Source: Paenibacillus sp. ACRRY
GTDB taxonomy: Bacteria > Bacillota > Bacilli > Paenibacillales > Paenibacillaceae
Length of the DNA: 64,000 nucleotides
Direction: 5' to 3'
NCBI RefSeq assembly: GCF_022346995.1
Contig: NZ_JAKRNM010000002.1
Span: forward strand, 124,001 to 188,000
In this document: piece after piece, positions 62,907-64,000 of the stretch
Numbering within the stretch: position 1 is the stretch's first letter
How the letters are laid out: each line of letters begins with the position of its first letter
Made by a program: the position numbers and the translations under genes
Notes under the pieces: generated by a model
Seen by the model: the letters and a program-made list of their open reading frames with translations, nothing else
The model's database searches: none
Told to the model about the DNA's origin: nothing

Positions 62907-64000
62907 TTACTTATCGGCAAGGTATCCTAAACCAAGTTTGAATAAAGGACTCGTATCTACAGGAAGCATGAACGTGACATCAGGTAAACTGCCGTCTGTT
63001 TTTCTAGCTGCCGATAATTGAGTCGTATCCAGACTTACAAAATCCTCTGAGGTGAGCTGAAGACCACCATCAATGGTCCAAGAATTATTGGATACATTTT
63101 CAATAGGGTGGTTATCGTTTTTGATGGTTGTCCCCATGAAGGCAATGTTATTATGTAACACTTCCCTGTAACCAGGAATGTTGGTGATATCCTTTGGACT
63201 AACGCGCTCCAGCATATCATAGTTGGCCCGCCGGTTATTGTACGCGGTGTTATTGGTCCAGTTAGCGGATTGTCCTGGCTGATGATTCGCATAAAAGCCA
63301 TTCGCTCCGTTATTCACGGCAAGTGAATATCTAACGGTATGTACAGGCAATGGATCTGGAATGCCGGTTGTCCGATAGGCGTATCCTCCGACTTTGAATC
63401 CGTTCTGGTCGCCTACGCCATTCTGGTTGCCTCTGTTGTTAAACGACCAACAATGATCGTACACCACAGGTCCCTTTGAACTGATGCTGTCAAATCCATC
63501 ATCACTGTTATTCCAGGCGCGGGAATTAATTAACGAGACCGCTCCGCCATGAGCTCCGAAGCCATCTGTATTCCCGGCAGATACATCCGTTGGGCCAATA
63601 TTGTCATAAGCATCCGAGTTAAGAACGGTTCCTGTTCCATTCCCCGTATAGTAAAAACCAATCGCTTCATTTCCGTAAGCGGCCATATTCACGAAGTCGG
63701 CTTGCCCTCTGATTCTGAAAGCCTCCGATTGAGGCTGCTCACCTACTTTAACACCAGTGACATCGAATCCCTGGAAAGTGACTCCCGTTGTCCTGTCTTC
63801 AACAAAGAATGCAGCCACACGTAAATTGGTTGGGACATGACTGAAGTCAAAAACAGGTCTTTCACCCGGATATGCCTCGTAGGTAATTCCATTTTTGTTG
63901 AAGGCATGAACGTAATTATAATTACTATCCGTTTTGGCGATTTCAAAGTCATCGTAAACTCCGCCGCGGATATAGACCGTATCGCCGGACGAAGCCAGGG
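62907..64000 (-). CDS. Pectate lyase, PL9 family (N-terminus cut by window edge)
   Basis: The 5' end lies beyond the window; 364 codons are visible. A right-handed beta-helix with repeats such as NEAIGFYYTGNGTGTVLNSDAYDN and INSRAWNNSDDGFDSISSKGPVVYDHCWSFNNRG, the D-G-F-D...W-S-F-N-N-R-G and N-G-F-K-V-G-G blocks being typical of family 9 pectate lyases (PelL-like). It cleaves de-esterified pectin by beta-elimination with calcium and is expected to be secreted; the signal peptide would lie past the edge. The C-terminal tail KLGLGYLADK ends the visible part. Confidence 0.85.
   Translation of the reverse strand, partial: LASSGDTVYIRGGVYDDFEIAKTDSNYNYVHAFNKNGITYEAYPGERPVFDFSHVPTNLRVAAFFVEDRTTGVTFQGFDVTGVKVGEQPQSEAFRIRGQADFVNMAAYGNEAIGFYYTGNGTGTVLNSDAYDNIGPTDVSAGNTDGFGAHGGAVSLINSRAWNNSDDGFDSISSKGPVVYDHCWSFNNRGNQNGVGDQNGFKVGGYAYRTTGIPDPLPVHTVRYSLAVNNGANGFYANHQPGQSANWTNNTAYNNRRANYDMLERVSPKDITNIPGYREVLHNNIAFMGTTIKNDNHPIENVSNNSWTIDGGLQLTSEDFVSLDTTQLSAARKTDGSLPDVTFMLPVDTSPLFKLGLGYLADK

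Overview
The window looks like chromosomal DNA of an endospore-forming Firmicute, most likely Paenibacillus. The case rests on gene content and signals: a GerA-type germinant receptor operon behind a sigma-G-like promoter, strong AGGAGG-type ribosome sites, a YesM/YesN-style sugar sensing system with CcpA (cre) sites, a pectate lyase, and long runs of Bacillales-style GNAT and DinB genes. No rRNA, tRNA, CRISPR array, transposase, integrase or phage module was seen.

Layout. 0-10 kb: an edge-cut secreted beta-propeller protein, a membrane-tethered Mrr-like nuclease, an AlkX/YcaQ-type DNA glycosylase, the enoyl reductase fabV, an HTH-TPR regulator with a possible 24-residue peptide gene behind it, two membrane/cytosolic proteins sharing one repeated domain, a SUKH-like protein, a methyltransferase and a WYL regulator. 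10-16 kb: a 6-phospho-beta-glucosidase divergent from the WYL gene, then the gerAB-AA-AC operon and a PAP2 phosphatase. 16-26.6 kb: an AraC/LysE pair, then a complete three-component sugar uptake locus (membrane-anchored sugar-binding sensor, histidine kinase, response regulator, then binding lipoprotein, ATPase and permease) laid out like the XylFII-LytS-YesN-XylFGH systems of clostridia. 26.6-31.2 kb: mgtE, two DNA-alkylation repair genes (AlkD-like and Ogt), a small membrane protein and an amidohydrolase.

31.4-43.8 kb is an unusual one-strand, visibly A/T-rich accessory array of small genes: eight GNAT acetyltransferases, four DinB-fold proteins, a NUDIX hydrolase, GrpB, DUF1801 and DUF3977 proteins, an aminoglycoside-phosphotransferase-like kinase, and several small membrane proteins, with broken gene remnants between them. 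43.9-50.5 kb is a catabolic unit: L-serine dehydratase subunits, an M20 amidohydrolase and an MFS importer in one operon, with a large GAF/PucR-type regulator divergent from it. 50.5-64 kb: an MFS exporter preceded by a leader with duplicated anti-ribosome-site segments, an Lrp regulator, a beta-lactamase-fold hydrolase, purine nucleoside phosphorylase, a GRAM-domain protein, a GNAT, a second MFS exporter, an LLM flavin monooxygenase, a sugar isomerase/epimerase-like protein, an SDR/MarR divergent pair with duplicated operators, and an edge-cut family 9 pectate lyase.

All functional calls come from motif reading only; no similarity search was run.
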